NCBI RefSeq assembly: GCF_020080045.1
Contig: NZ_CP083451.1
Location: 992,001 to 1,056,000, forward strand
DNA: 64,000 nucleotides
Direction: 5' to 3'
DNA from: Comamonas odontotermitis
Lineage (GTDB): Bacteria > Pseudomonadota > Gammaproteobacteria > Burkholderiales > Burkholderiaceae_C
In this document: in pieces, positions 7,553 to 16,603 of the stretch
Layout of the letters: each line of letters opens with the position of its first letter
Position numbering within the stretch: the first letter of the stretch is position 1
Notes under the pieces: generated by a model
Told to the model about the DNA's origin: nothing
Database searches by the model: none
The model's input: the letters and a program-made list of their open reading frames with translations, nothing else
Made by a program: the position numbers and the translations under genes

Positions 7553-9736
7553 ATGTCTGAGACTGATAAGAAATGGGCTGCACGGGCCAAGCGTTGGGCG
7601 GTGTTGTTTGGTATTCCACTGATCATGCTGCTCGTCGGCATGTGGCAATGGTCGCGGGCAGGCGCGTCGGTGGATGTGCAGGCAACGATTGCCGCCTACG
7701 AACAGGTCGTGCAGGAACTCAAGGCGATTGAAGAAACCAGCCCCCGAGGCCGGGCAACGGTGAAGGACAGCGAGGGTCGCAGCGTGGATGCAAGGCTGAT
7801 GCGCAGCCGCTACGAACGCGCATTGGCCGAACTGAAGGCCGGTGGCTTGAACGTGACCACCCGCAATCTAAAGCCAACGCTGGCGGGCTGCACCATGGCT
7901 TTCAGCGTGCTGGCGCTGCTGTGGTCGGCGTTTGGCGTGTTCTATCAGAGTGCCATGGGCAAGAAGGCGATGCAGTCGCGCGAGCAATTGCTGGCCACAT
8001 TTGAAAAGGGCCGCAAGCTGCTGCCGACCTACATGGTGGTGATGGTGCTGCTGCTGTTTGCCGCCGCCATTCCGCTTCTGGTGTACGAGATGATGCCCAT
8101 CCTGCGCCACAACCGGTACAGCAAGGGCGACATGAAATTCATGCTCGTGCTGGGAGGCTTGGCGCTGTTTCTGCTGTTTTCGGGCTGCAAGGTGCTGTGG
8201 GATGTGTGGAAGGCATCCCGCAAGGCAATGGAAAACGAGCCTATCGAGGTGATGGGCCAGGCACTCGCACGCGAGAAGGCGCCTGAGCTGTGGGCCTTTG
8301 TCGACCGCGTGGCTAGCAAGACCGGCGCGGGCATGCCTGACAGCATTGTCGTCGGCCTCAATGAAGGGTTCTTTGTGACGGAGCACCCTGTTCGGCTCAG
8401 CAATGGCAGCATGGTGCCCGCGGGGCGCGTGCTGTATCTGCCCTTGCCGTACATGGCGTTCCTCAATGCGGCAGAGGTGGCCTCGGTCATTGGCCACGAA
8501 CTGGGCCACTTCATTGGAGAAGACACGCTCTATAGCCAGCGTTTCTCGCCGATCTATGCCGCCACCATCAACCACCTGGTGGCCATCAGTGGCGGAGAAA
8601 AGCACGAAGAGTCCTGGATGGACTTCCTGCGCCGCCCGGCTACCCTGTTTGGCGAGATGTTTCTCGACAGCTTTCACGAGGCGGTGCGCTTTTGGGGGCG
8701 CAAGCGCGAACTGGCGGCCGATGCCGTGGGCGCCAGTGTGGTCGGCCCGCAGGCCGTTGCTTCGTCACTTTTGCGCATCACCGCGCTTGAGCCCCACGTG
8801 AGCGAAGCGCTGGAGATGAACTGGGACCAGGGCCAGACGGTGGAGGGCGGCATCGTGGGCCATGTACGCCAACTGGTGGCCAGCAAGGGCATGGCAGACC
8901 CGAGCCAGCACCTGGAAAATCGCCAGTCGCACCCGACCGATACCCATCCGGAACTGGCCGTGCGGCTGGATGCGCTGGGCGTGCCCATCACTCCGGAGCT
9001 GCTGGGCCGGGCCATGGATTCGCAGGGCAGCCGTTTGTTGCAGGAATTTGGCCTGGAGCAGGGTGCGGCACCCGCTGCGGCAACTGGTGGCACCATGGCG
9101 GGTAGTGTGTCACCTGCGCCAGTGGCGGACGTGAATGCGGCCTTGCAAAGCGAGCTGACCAGTGTTGCAGCATCTGCACGAGCGGCCAAGATTGCCGAGT
9201 TGCAGGAGATCGCGGCCTTGGGGCGCGAGCAGACCGTGATCTATGAGCGTTCCTGGTTTCAAACCGGGCTCTTTGTCTTCTTCACCGTGGTCTGCGTGGC
9301 AGGGGCTGCGTTCCTGTTCAACAGCAGGAATGGTCAGCTCTATGGTGTGGGCGTTCTGTTGGCGGGGCTGGCCTGCGCCTATTTCGCATTCCTGTTTTCA
9401 CGGGATGGCAAGGAGCCCGCATTGGTACTGGCTCCCGAAGGCGTGCAAATGTTCAAGGCGCAGGAGCTGCTGCCATGGTCGGCGATTGACGACTTCCAGT
9501 TCACCCAGGCCAACCACATGCTCACCATCACCCTGCCGCTGGAGCAAGGCGTGGTGCCACCTGCCCTGGGCGTGGGGCGCAGACGTGGGCAATACGTCAA
9601 GAAAAAGCACCGCATGGTGCTGATGCTCAAGGGTGTGAAGAAGATGAAAAACGACGCCTTTGCCGAGTTGATGGTGGACTACTGGCGGGCCTTCCACGCA
9701 AGGCGCGAGCTGCAGCGCATGGGTGTACAGCCCTGA
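7553..9736 (+). CDS. Membrane-embedded M48 family zinc metallopeptidase
   Basis: The predicted protein has 727 residues from the ATG at 7553, 12 bases after an AAGGAG. A GTG four codons earlier directly abuts that site and is unlikely. Hydrophobic segments lie near residues 16-33, 113-131, 160-179 and 197-211. The zinc site is HELGH at residues 315-319, with the third ligand probably in RKRELAADAVG. About residues 480-540 are an Ala-rich linker. Two more membrane segments follow (near GLFVFFTVVCVAG and GVGVLLAGLACAY), then a C-terminal region that may be a PH-like domain. M48 peptidases such as HtpX act in membrane protein quality control; this one is much longer than HtpX. Terminators on both sides suggest a single-gene unit inserted between hom and thrC. 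Confidence 0.85.
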   Translation: MSETDKKWAARAKRWAVLFGIPLIMLLVGMWQWSRAGASVDVQATIAAYEQVVQELKAIEETSPRGRATVKDSEGRSVDARLMRSRYERALAELKAGGLNVTTRNLKPTLAGCTMAFSVLALLWSAFGVFYQSAMGKKAMQSREQLLATFEKGRKLLPTYMVVMVLLLFAAAIPLLVYEMMPILRHNRYSKGDMKFMLVLGGLALFLLFSGCKVLWDVWKASRKAMENEPIEVMGQALAREKAPELWAFVDRVASKTGAGMPDSIVVGLNEGFFVTEHPVRLSNGSMVPAGRVLYLPLPYMAFLNAAEVASVIGHELGHFIGEDTLYSQRFSPIYAATINHLVAISGGEKHEESWMDFLRRPATLFGEMFLDSFHEAVRFWGRKRELAADAVGASVVGPQAVASSLLRITALEPHVSEALEMNWDQGQTVEGGIVGHVRQLVASKGMADPSQHLENRQSHPTDTHPELAVRLDALGVPITPELLGRAMDSQGSRLLQEFGLEQGAAPAAATGGTMAGSVSPAPVADVNAALQSELTSVAASARAAKIAELQEIAALGREQTVIYERSWFQTGLFVFFTVVCVAGAAFLFNSRNGQLYGVGVLLAGLACAYFAFLFSRDGKEPALVLAPEGVQMFKAQELLPWSAIDDFQFTQANHMLTITLPLEQGVVPPALGVGRRRGQYVKKKHRMVLMLKGVKKMKNDAFAELMVDYWRAFHARRELQRMGVQP

Positions 9737-9759
9737 CTGTCTTGCAATGCTTTCTGCAT

Positions 9760-9789
9760 ACAAAGGGCCCGCCGGGGCCCTTTGTCTTT
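9760..9789 (+). terminator. Terminator after the M48 peptidase gene
   Basis: A perfect 11-bp stem, ACAAAGGGCCC/GGGCCCTTTGT, with a 4-base loop lies 23 bases after the stop codon. The T tract after the stem is short and interrupted. Confidence 0.75.
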
Positions 9790-9899
9790 GCGTAGTAGCC
9801 ACCAATTGAACCTAAAGCGCACCAGTACTGGCGGCTGACCGATAATAGGCGGCTGATTTCAGGCCCGTGAGGGCTGCATTCCAACCATCTGCTCCATCC

Positions 9900-11327
9900 A
9901 TGCTGTATCTCTCCACGCGCGGCCATGCCGAACAAAAACGTTTCTGCGATATCCTGCTTGAAGGCTTGGCGCCCGATGGCGGCCTGTACCTGCCGGTGGA
10001 ATATCCGCAGATCGATGAAGCCAAGCTGGCCCAGCTGCGCACTACCCTGGCGAGCCAAGGCTACGCGGCCCTCGCGTTCGAGATACTGTCGCTCTATATC
10101 GACGACATTCCTGCAGCCGACCTGAAGGCCATCTGCGCCAAGACCTACACCCGGGAGGTGTTCGGCACCGACGCCATCGTGCCGGTGCGCCAGCTGGATG
10201 GCAACTTGCTGATCGAAGCCCTCTCCAACGGCCCGACGCTGGCCTTCAAGGACATGGCCATGCAACTGCTGGGCAACCTGTTCGAATACGAACTGGCTCG
10301 CCGCGGCGAAGAGCTGAACATTCTGGGCGCCACCAGCGGCGACACCGGCAGCGCAGCCGAATACGCCATGCGCGGCAAGAAGGGCGTGCGCGTTTTCATG
10401 ACCAGTCCGCATGGCCGCATGAGCCCATTCCAGCAGGCGCAGATGTTCAGCCTGCAGGACGAAAACATCCACAACATCGCCATTGAAGGCGTATTTGACG
10501 ACTGCCAGGACATCGTCAAGGCCGTGAGCAACGACCATGCCTTCAAGGCCAGGTACAAGATCGGCACCGTCAACTCCATCAACTGGGCACGTCTTCTGGC
10601 GCAGGTGGTGTATTACTTTGCTGGCTACCTGCAGACCACCAAGAGCAATGCGGAAAAGGTGAGCTTTACCGTGCCCAGCGGCAACTTCGGCAACATCTGC
10701 GCAGGCCATGTCGCGCGCCAGATGGGTCTGCCGATTGCCAAGCTGGTGGTGGCCACCAACGAAAACGATGTACTCGATGAGTTCTTCCGCACCGGTATCT
10801 ACCAGGTGCGCGGCGCGGCCAACACCTACGAAACATCGAGCCCCTCGATGGACATCAGCAAGGCCAGCAATTTTGAGCGCTTCGTGTTCGATCTGGTGGG
10901 ACGCGACGGTGCGCGCACCCGGCAGTTGTTTGCCGAAGGTGTGGCCAAGCAAGGCAAGTTCGACCTGAGCGGCGACCCGGCTTTCAAGGATGCCGCTGTC
11001 AAATACGGCTTTGAAAGCGGCAAGAGCACCCATGCAGACCGCCTTGCCACCATCAAGGACACATTTGAGCGCTTTGGCCAGATGATCGACACCCATACCG
11101 CAGACGGTGTGAAGGTGGCGCGCGAGCACCTGGGCGCCGAGCCGATGATCGTGCTGGAGACTGCGCTGCCCATCAAGTTTGCCGCCACCATTGAAGAGGC
11201 GCTGCACCGCCAGCCCGACCGCCCTGCCAAGTTCAATGGCATCGAAGACCTGCCCAAGCGCGTGGTGGTGATGGCGGCTGATGTGGAAAAGGTGAAGGCA
11301 CTGGTTGCCGAGACCTGCAAGGTGTAA
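9900..11327 (+). CDS. thrC: Threonine synthase
   Basis: This 475-residue PLP enzyme converts O-phosphohomoserine to threonine, the last step of the pathway begun by hom. It starts MLYLSTRGHAEQKRF, typical of the long proteobacterial form. The PLP lysine is Lys117 in GPTLAFKDMAMQ, and the phosphate-binding region appears as GATSGDTGSAAEYA. The reading frame extends 11 codons further up, but the ATG at 9900 matches the family start. The end is followed by a palindromic repeat and then mobB. Confidence 0.96.
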   Translation: MLYLSTRGHAEQKRFCDILLEGLAPDGGLYLPVEYPQIDEAKLAQLRTTLASQGYAALAFEILSLYIDDIPAADLKAICAKTYTREVFGTDAIVPVRQLDGNLLIEALSNGPTLAFKDMAMQLLGNLFEYELARRGEELNILGATSGDTGSAAEYAMRGKKGVRVFMTSPHGRMSPFQQAQMFSLQDENIHNIAIEGVFDDCQDIVKAVSNDHAFKARYKIGTVNSINWARLLAQVVYYFAGYLQTTKSNAEKVSFTVPSGNFGNICAGHVARQMGLPIAKLVVATNENDVLDEFFRTGIYQVRGAANTYETSSPSMDISKASNFERFVFDLVGRDGARTRQLFAEGVAKQGKFDLSGDPAFKDAAVKYGFESGKSTHADRLATIKDTFERFGQMIDTHTADGVKVAREHLGAEPMIVLETALPIKFAATIEEALHRQPDRPAKFNGIEDLPKRVVVMAADVEKVKALVAETCKV

Positions 11328-11332
11328 GTGAA

Positions 11333-11377
11333 AAGGGCAGCTGGCGCTTGATGCATAAGCGCCAGTAGCTATCAAAA
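11333..11377. repeat. Intergenic palindromic repeat, copy 3 (near-consensus)
   Basis: The arms GCAGCTGGCGCTTGA and TAAGCGCCAGTAGCTATC form one of the best-preserved copies. It fills most of the thrC-mobB gap and ends just before the mobB ribosome binding site. Confidence 0.8.
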
Positions 11378-11388
11378 GAGGAGTTTGT

Positions 11389-11949
11389 ATGCAGGTGGTC
11401 TGTTTTGCGGGCTATTCGGGCAGCGGCAAAACCACCCTGATCGAGCAGGTGATACCGGTGCTGATTGCCCGTGGGCAGCGTGTATCGGTCATCAAGCATA
11501 CGCACCACCGTTTTGACATCGACACCCCTGGCAAGGACACCTGGCGCCATCGACAGGCTGGGGCTTACGAGGTGCTGGCGGCATCCGACCAACGCATGGT
11601 GCTGATGCGCGAATTGCCCAAACCGCAAGAGCCCGATGTGCATGCATTGATTGTGCAACTGGACAGCAGCGTGGACTGGGTGCTGGTTGAGGGCTTCAAG
11701 AGCTGTGACCTGCCCAAGCTGGAAGTGCTGACCGGCACGCCTGCGCCAGATGGCAAGCCGCCGCTGTACCCGCACGACAGCTGCGTGCAGGCCGTGGTGC
11801 ACTCGGCGGGCCGCCACCTGAATCCGGCGACCGACTTACCGGTGCTGCCCCGTGATGAGCCTGCAGCGGTGGCGCAATGGCTGCTTGCACATGCAGATCG
11901 CTTTGGCTATACGCCGCCTTGTGTGTTCTCCAATGAAATGGCTGGGTAA
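11389..11949 (+). CDS. mobB: Molybdopterin-guanine dinucleotide biosynthesis adapter protein MobB
   Basis: This 186-residue P-loop GTP-binding protein assists attachment of GMP to molybdopterin and delivery of the bis-MGD cofactor. Walker A is GYSGSGKTT at residues 8-16. The family segments VIKHTHHRFDID and GKDTWRHRQAGA follow, and DWVLVEGFK is the Walker B-like region. A strong AGAGGAG precedes the ATG. It is first in a run with moeA and moaD. MobA is not in the window. Confidence 0.93.
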   Translation: MQVVCFAGYSGSGKTTLIEQVIPVLIARGQRVSVIKHTHHRFDIDTPGKDTWRHRQAGAYEVLAASDQRMVLMRELPKPQEPDVHALIVQLDSSVDWVLVEGFKSCDLPKLEVLTGTPAPDGKPPLYPHDSCVQAVVHSAGRHLNPATDLPVLPRDEPAAVAQWLLAHADRFGYTPPCVFSNEMAG

Positions 11950-12103
11950 CCGCAGTCCGATGCAGACCGGATGCATTGCTTCACTGCCCCATGTCAAACA
12001 GAGATAGGGCTCGCACAGGCCAGAATGCAGGAAACCATGGCGCCATGGCGCAAGCGTTCGCAGACACCGCCTGCGCAGCTTTGAAAGATTGAGGATTACC
12101 GAG

Positions 12104-13336
12104 ATGAACCCATCCACCCGACCACCACTCAAGACCCTGGCCGATGCCCTGGGCGAGTTGCTGGCACAGGCCAAGCAGCTTGCTGCTGCAGAGTCGGTGA
12201 GCACCTTTGACGCGGACGGCCGCGTACTGGCGCAGGATCTGGTGTCGGCGCTGCAAGTGCCGTCCTTCGACAACAGTGCAATGGATGGCTATGCATTGCG
12301 TGCCGCCGATATACCGGAGGCGGGCGCGGTTCTGCCCGTCAGCCAGCGTATTGCGGCAGGCAGTGTAGGCACGGCTTTGGCCGCAGGTACTGCAGCGCGC
12401 ATCTTTACCGGTGCGCCCGTGCCTGCGGGCGCTGATGCAGTGGTGATGCAGGAAGAATGCGCGCCTCGCGATGATGGCAGCGTGCAGATCAACGCTGCCG
12501 TGGTTATGGGTCAGAACATCCGCAAAAGTGGCGAAGACATTGCGCGCGGCAGTACCATCATTGCCGCTGGCACGCGGCTTTCGCCCGCAGAACTGGGCCT
12601 GGCCGCCAGCATTGGCTGCGCCAGCCTGCAGGTGGCGCGGCGCCCGCGTGTAGCCCTGTTCTCCACCGGGGACGAGCTGGTCATGCCTGGCGAGGTGGTG
12701 CCGCAGGATCTGCCGGCGGGCAGCATCTACAACAGCAACCGGTTCTTTCTGCGCGCCATGCTGCAAAGGCTGGGCTGCGAGGTGGTCGACCAGGGTATCG
12801 TTCCCGACAGCTATGAAGCCACGGTGGCTGCATTGCAATCGGCCGCGCAGGATTGCGATCTGGTGCTGACAAGCGGCGGCGTATCGGTGGGTGAAGAAGA
12901 CCACATCAAGCCCGCCGTGCAGGCGCTGGGTAGTCTCGATCTGTGGGCCATCGCCATCAAGCCTGGCAAGCCGTTTGCCTATGGCAAGGTAGGCGGTGCC
13001 CATTTCATTGGCTTGCCGGGCAACCCGGTATCGAGCTTTGTGACGTTTGCGCTACTCGTACGGCCTTTTGTGCTGCGTCTGCAAGGCATGCAGAATGTCG
13101 CGCCGCAGGCTGTCACCATGCGTGCCGATTTTGACTGGCCGCGCGCCGACAGGCGCCAGGAGTTCCTGCGTGCACGCATCAACGCACATGGCGGCCTGGA
13201 ACGCTTTGCCAACCAAAGCTCGGGCGTGCTCACCTCGGCAGTGTGGGCCGATGGGCTGGTCGACAATCCTGCCGGTACCACGATAGCCCGGGGTGATCTG
13301 GTGCGATTCATTCCGTTTGCGCAATTGCTGGGCTGA
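12104..13336 (+). CDS. moeA: Molybdopterin molybdenumtransferase MoeA
   Basis: This 410-residue cytoplasmic enzyme inserts molybdate into adenylylated molybdopterin. Characteristic segments include VPSFDNSAMDGYALR near residue 50, FTGAPVPAGADAVVMQE, and the MoaB/MogA-like domain with FSTGDELV and TSGGVSVGEEDHIKP, then LPGNPVSSFVTF. The ATG at 12104 follows a GAGG; a TTG five codons upstream is less likely. The 154-base gap from mobB has no clear terminator, so co-transcription with mobB and moaD is plausible. Confidence 0.95.
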   Translation: MNPSTRPPLKTLADALGELLAQAKQLAAAESVSTFDADGRVLAQDLVSALQVPSFDNSAMDGYALRAADIPEAGAVLPVSQRIAAGSVGTALAAGTAARIFTGAPVPAGADAVVMQEECAPRDDGSVQINAAVVMGQNIRKSGEDIARGSTIIAAGTRLSPAELGLAASIGCASLQVARRPRVALFSTGDELVMPGEVVPQDLPAGSIYNSNRFFLRAMLQRLGCEVVDQGIVPDSYEATVAALQSAAQDCDLVLTSGGVSVGEEDHIKPAVQALGSLDLWAIAIKPGKPFAYGKVGGAHFIGLPGNPVSSFVTFALLVRPFVLRLQGMQNVAPQAVTMRADFDWPRADRRQEFLRARINAHGGLERFANQSSGVLTSAVWADGLVDNPAGTTIARGDLVRFIPFAQLLG

Positions 13337-13365
13337 CAGCTGGCTAGGGCTTTGGGAGTCAACAC

Positions 13366-13626
13366 ATGTCGATGAAGAACATTCAGCTGCGTTACTTCGC
13401 GTCGATCCGCGAAGCCATTGGACGGGGCAGCGAGAGTTTGCAAACGGATGCCGCCGATGTAGGCGCGTTGCGCGATGCCTTGCTGGCGCGCGGCGAACCT
13501 TATGCCACCTGCTTGGCGCGTGGAAGGGCCGTGCGTATTGCGGTCAACCAGACCATGGGTGGTGAAGACGCCACGCTTGAAGATGGTGCCGAGATTGCCT
13601 TTTTTCCGCCCGTGACTGGCGGTTGA
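13366..13626 (+). CDS. moaD: Molybdopterin synthase small subunit MoaD
   Basis: This 86-residue ubiquitin-like sulfur carrier ends in the required Gly-Gly (FFPPVTGG), whose thiocarboxylate donates sulfur to precursor Z together with MoaE. Either the ATG at 13366 or the one two codons later could be used. It lies 29 bases after moeA and is followed by a perfect terminator. Its partner moaE, adjacent in many relatives, is 7.3 kb away at 20918. Confidence 0.93.
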   Translation: MSMKNIQLRYFASIREAIGRGSESLQTDAADVGALRDALLARGEPYATCLARGRAVRIAVNQTMGGEDATLEDGAEIAFFPPVTGG

Positions 13627-13643
13627 CCGCCGTTTTGGGGTAC

Positions 13644-13680
13644 AAAAAAAGCCGCGCAAGCCTGCCTTGCGCGGCTTTTT
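13644..13680. terminator. Strong bidirectional terminator after moaD
   Basis: A perfect stem, AAAAAGCCGCGCAAG/CTTGCGCGGCTTTTT (15 bp), with a 5-base loop lies between moaD (+) and the convergent gene at 13715 (-). T runs on both strands would end both transcripts. Confidence 0.9.
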
Positions 13681-13714
13681 GCATGGGTTTCGAGGCAGCC
13701 TGTTTGAGGGAAAA

Positions 13715-14053
13715 TCAGGATTCTGGCTGGGCGAGTTCTGGCGCCTTCCACTCCAGCAGCTCGGCCAGGCGCAGAATCACCCAGCGTGCCTCGGGCTGTG
13801 TCACCACGGCACCTTCGCCCTGTAGGCCCATCAGCATGGTCTTCAAGATGGCGGCTTCCGATGGTGCGCTTTGGTGGTAGAGGATCTGCGCCTGTTCCAC
13901 CAGCATCTGGGCGAGGTCTTCGCACAGCTCGTAGCGGGCGGCCACTTCGGCCAGCGGCGTCAGCAGCTTGTGGTTGCGGCCCTGGTGGAGGGCGATGAAG
14001 GAATCGGGGATGAAAATCTGGCTGCCGTCTTGCATGCAAAAAGTGTAGCGCAT
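13715..14053 (-). CDS. Conserved hypothetical protein, 112 aa
   Basis: The protein is soluble and mostly helical in character, with no signal peptide or membrane segment. It starts MRYTFCMQDGSQIFIPDSF and has repeated hydrophobic heptad-like stretches (EDLAQMLVEQAQILYHQ, WVILRLAELLEWK). I do not recognise a domain. It is convergent with moaD across a shared terminator and divergent from ddpX. Codon use looks native. Confidence 0.65.
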   Translation of the reverse strand: MRYTFCMQDGSQIFIPDSFIALHQGRNHKLLTPLAEVAARYELCEDLAQMLVEQAQILYHQSAPSEAAILKTMLMGLQGEGAVVTQPEARWVILRLAELLEWKAPELAQPES

Positions 14054-14164
14054 GGTGATACAGGGGTTAGCACCAGCATGCGGGGCGCGTGAATCTGGTT
14101 ATCGTGATCAACAGTTTTTACGATGACCTCCGCCGGGTTGACGATGCAGGACGCATCTACGCCC

Positions 14165-14183
14165 CTAGCGCCGCCTGCGCTAG
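14165..14183. promoter_or_regulatory. Inverted repeat upstream of ddpX (possible operator)
   Basis: CTAGCGC and GCGCTAG, spaced by five bases, lie 22 bases before the ddpX start, in the 151-base gap between two divergent genes. The position fits an operator or a leader hairpin. No regulator gene is adjacent. Confidence 0.35.
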
Positions 14184-14204
14184 CACGAGCGGTAAACCTA
14201 TCTC

Positions 14205-14774
14205 ATGGCGCCCACTGCTTCCCTGGTTTCCATTACCGAAGACGACCACGATGTGCATCTGTATCTGGCATACGCCACGGCAGACAATTTCATGGGGCGG
14301 CCCGTCTACCGCAACGCCTATTGCTACCTCCACCCTGACGCCGAAAAGGCGCTGACCCGCGCCTCGCTCTCGGCACGCCAGGCGGGAGTGCGTCTGCTGG
14401 TGTTCGATGCCTACCGGCCTGCGCAGGCGCAGCAGATTCTGTTTGACTATGCCCAGGATCCCACTTTTGTGGCCGACCCCAAGCGCGGCTCACACCACAC
14501 ACGCGGCTGTGCGGTCGATGTCAGCCTGCTGGACGAAAACGGACAGCAGATGGACATGGGCACCGGCTTTGATGCCATGCAGGCCGAATCCTTTCATTTT
14601 TGCGCTGGCCTGCCCGCGCAGGTGCAAAAGAACCGGCTGATGCTGCTGGGCATCATGCTGTCGGCAGGGTTTGAGCACATTCCCAGCGAGTGGTGGCATT
14701 ACCAGTTGCCTGGCGCCATGCAGTACCCACTGATCGAAGATGGCGCCGGGGGCGTGCCCAAGCTCATGGATTGA
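14205..14774 (+). CDS. ddpX: D-alanyl-D-alanine dipeptidase (DdpX/VanX family)
   Basis: This 189-residue zinc dipeptidase of the M15 family cleaves D-Ala-D-Ala from peptidoglycan turnover. The zinc-binding pattern is visible as SHHTRGCAVDVSL (His and Asp ligands), and the C-terminal EWWHYQ supplies the catalytic Glu and the last His. VFDAYRPAQAQQ is the conserved arginine segment of the family. No signal peptide is seen, so the enzyme is cytoplasmic, like E. coli DdpX. The five genes that follow encode a complete peptide ABC transporter in the order of E. coli ddpXABCDF. This suggests import of the dipeptide and its use as a nutrient rather than vancomycin resistance. Confidence 0.87.
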   Translation: MAPTASLVSITEDDHDVHLYLAYATADNFMGRPVYRNAYCYLHPDAEKALTRASLSARQAGVRLLVFDAYRPAQAQQILFDYAQDPTFVADPKRGSHHTRGCAVDVSLLDENGQQMDMGTGFDAMQAESFHFCAGLPAQVQKNRLMLLGIMLSAGFEHIPSEWWHYQLPGAMQYPLIEDGAGGVPKLMD

Positions 14775-14878
14775 ACAATCCGTAGTGGGGTTGGCACGCT
14801 GTGTGCTTTTGCAGGTTTCCAGGTTTTTTGGCCTTTCCGGCATTTCCGCTTTTCAGATACCCAAGAGAGGAGTCTTCC

Positions 14879-16489
14879 ATGCAGACAATGATTCGTAGAC
14901 AGGTATTGGCCGCCGCTGCGGCCGTGGTGTGCGGAGCCGCCGCTGTGGGCTGGCTGCCCCTCGCGCAGGCGGCCACTCCCAAGGACATGCTGGTGATGGC
15001 CGGCACGCTTGACGAATTCTCCACCCTCGATCCGGCCGAAGTCTATGAGCTGGTGCCGATGGAGTACCTGGCCAACACCTACGACCGGCTGATTCGCGCC
15101 AATCTGTCCAAACCCGGCGAATTCGATGGCGACATGGCCGAATCGTGGAGCGTGAGCGAAGACGGCAAGACCTTCACGTTCAAGATCCGCCAGGGCCAGA
15201 AGTTCCACTCAGGCAACCCCGTTACTGCCGAAGATGTGGCCTGGTCGCTGCAACGCACGCCGCTTTTGGGCAAGGGTGCGGCCGTGGTGCTGGCCGGTAT
15301 CGGGTTGACCAAGGACAATGCGCTGCAGAACGTCAAGCTGGTGGATGCGAATACCGTGTCTGTCACCACCGACCGCAAGTTCGCGCCGACCTTCGTACTG
15401 TCCATTCTGGGCAGCTGGCCTGCGTCCATCGTCGACAAAAAGCTGCTCACCGAAAAGGCGCAGGGCAATGACATGGGCAATGGCTGGCTCAAGACCAACG
15501 AAGCAGGCTCGGGTATCTTCAAGCTGAACAAATGGACTGCCAACCAGACCCTGACCCTGGACCGCTTTGACGGCCATCGGTCGCCTGCTGCAATGAAGCG
15601 CGTGGTGCTGCGCCATGTGCCTGAGGCATCGGGCCGCCGCCTGCTGCTGGAGAAGGGCGATGTGGACATTGCCCGCGAGCTGAGCCCCGACGATATGGTG
15701 GCGCTGGAGAAAACCGGCAAGGTCAAGCTGCAGCCGGTGCCGCAGGCCGTGGTGTACTACATGGGCATGAACCAGAAGAATCCCAATCTGGCTAAACCCG
15801 AAGTACGCGAAGCCATGCGCTACGCGGTGGACTACGACGGTATCCAGAAGAATATCGTCAAATCGCTCTACAACGTGCACCAGACCTTCCTGCCCCCGAA
15901 CATGCTGGGCGCCTGGAAGAACAACCCCTACAAGCAGGACGTGGCCAAGGCCAAGGCGCTGCTTGCCAAGGCGGGCCTGCCCGATGGCTTTGCCGTGACC
16001 ATGGAGGTGCGTAACACCTATCCTTACAACGAGGTCGCGCAGGCCGTGCAGGCTGATCTGGCCAAGGTCGGCATCAAGCTGACGCTGAACATTGCCGACA
16101 ACAAGCAGACCCTGGCCAAGTACCGTGCCCGCACGCACGACATCTACATGGGCGAGTGGTCTGCCGATTACCTCGATCCGCACTCCAACGCGCAGGGCTT
16201 TGCCTGGAACCCGGATAACTCCGATGCATCGCCCTACAAGATGCTGTCGTGGCGCAATGCCTGGGACATTCCGGATTTCACGAAGCGCACCGACGAGGCG
16301 CTGGCCGAGCAGGACACCGCCAAACGGGCAGCGCTGTACCAGGCGATGCAAAAGGACTTTCAACCGGTTTCGCCATACGTCGTCATGTTCAACAAGGTCA
16401 GCCAGGTGGCCATGCAGAGCAATGTGAAGGATTTCACGGTCGGCCCGATCTATGACCTGGTGCAATACCGTTCCGTCAAGAAGAACTGA
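14879..16489 (+). CDS. ddpA: Peptide ABC transporter substrate-binding protein (DdpA-like)
   Basis: This 536-residue family 5 extracellular solute-binding protein starts at the ATG at 14879, 8 bases after AAGAGAGGAG. An N-terminal Sec signal peptide (IRRQVLAAAAAVV... ending near LAQA) directs it to the periplasm. Domain features such as LAESW-type MAESWSVSEDGKTFTFKIR, GNPVTAEDVAWSLQR and AMRYAVDYDGIQKNIV are typical of DppA/OppA proteins. The lack of a lipobox fits a soluble periplasmic binder. Position between ddpX and the permease genes suggests D-Ala-D-Ala or similar short peptides as ligand; this is inference from gene order. Confidence 0.85.
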   Translation: MQTMIRRQVLAAAAAVVCGAAAVGWLPLAQAATPKDMLVMAGTLDEFSTLDPAEVYELVPMEYLANTYDRLIRANLSKPGEFDGDMAESWSVSEDGKTFTFKIRQGQKFHSGNPVTAEDVAWSLQRTPLLGKGAAVVLAGIGLTKDNALQNVKLVDANTVSVTTDRKFAPTFVLSILGSWPASIVDKKLLTEKAQGNDMGNGWLKTNEAGSGIFKLNKWTANQTLTLDRFDGHRSPAAMKRVVLRHVPEASGRRLLLEKGDVDIARELSPDDMVALEKTGKVKLQPVPQAVVYYMGMNQKNPNLAKPEVREAMRYAVDYDGIQKNIVKSLYNVHQTFLPPNMLGAWKNNPYKQDVAKAKALLAKAGLPDGFAVTMEVRNTYPYNEVAQAVQADLAKVGIKLTLNIADNKQTLAKYRARTHDIYMGEWSADYLDPHSNAQGFAWNPDNSDASPYKMLSWRNAWDIPDFTKRTDEALAEQDTAKRAALYQAMQKDFQPVSPYVVMFNKVSQVAMQSNVKDFTVGPIYDLVQYRSVKKN

Positions 16490-16603
16490 GTGTTGAAGCA
16501 GCAGGGCGCGTGCCGCTGTCGATGCGTGCCCGCGCTGCGCCATCCGTGCTGTGTGCCCCGGATCACCGGGGTTGCACAGTCAGCCTTGTGATTCTGGTTT
16601 TCT

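Noticed and set aside
9627..11375. Long minus-strand open frame over the M48 gene end and thrC
   Set aside because: It lies antisense to two well-identified genes and has no domain character.
11950..12103. Possible molybdenum cofactor riboswitch upstream of moeA
   Set aside because: The gap contains short hairpins but I could not match the conserved core of that riboswitch.
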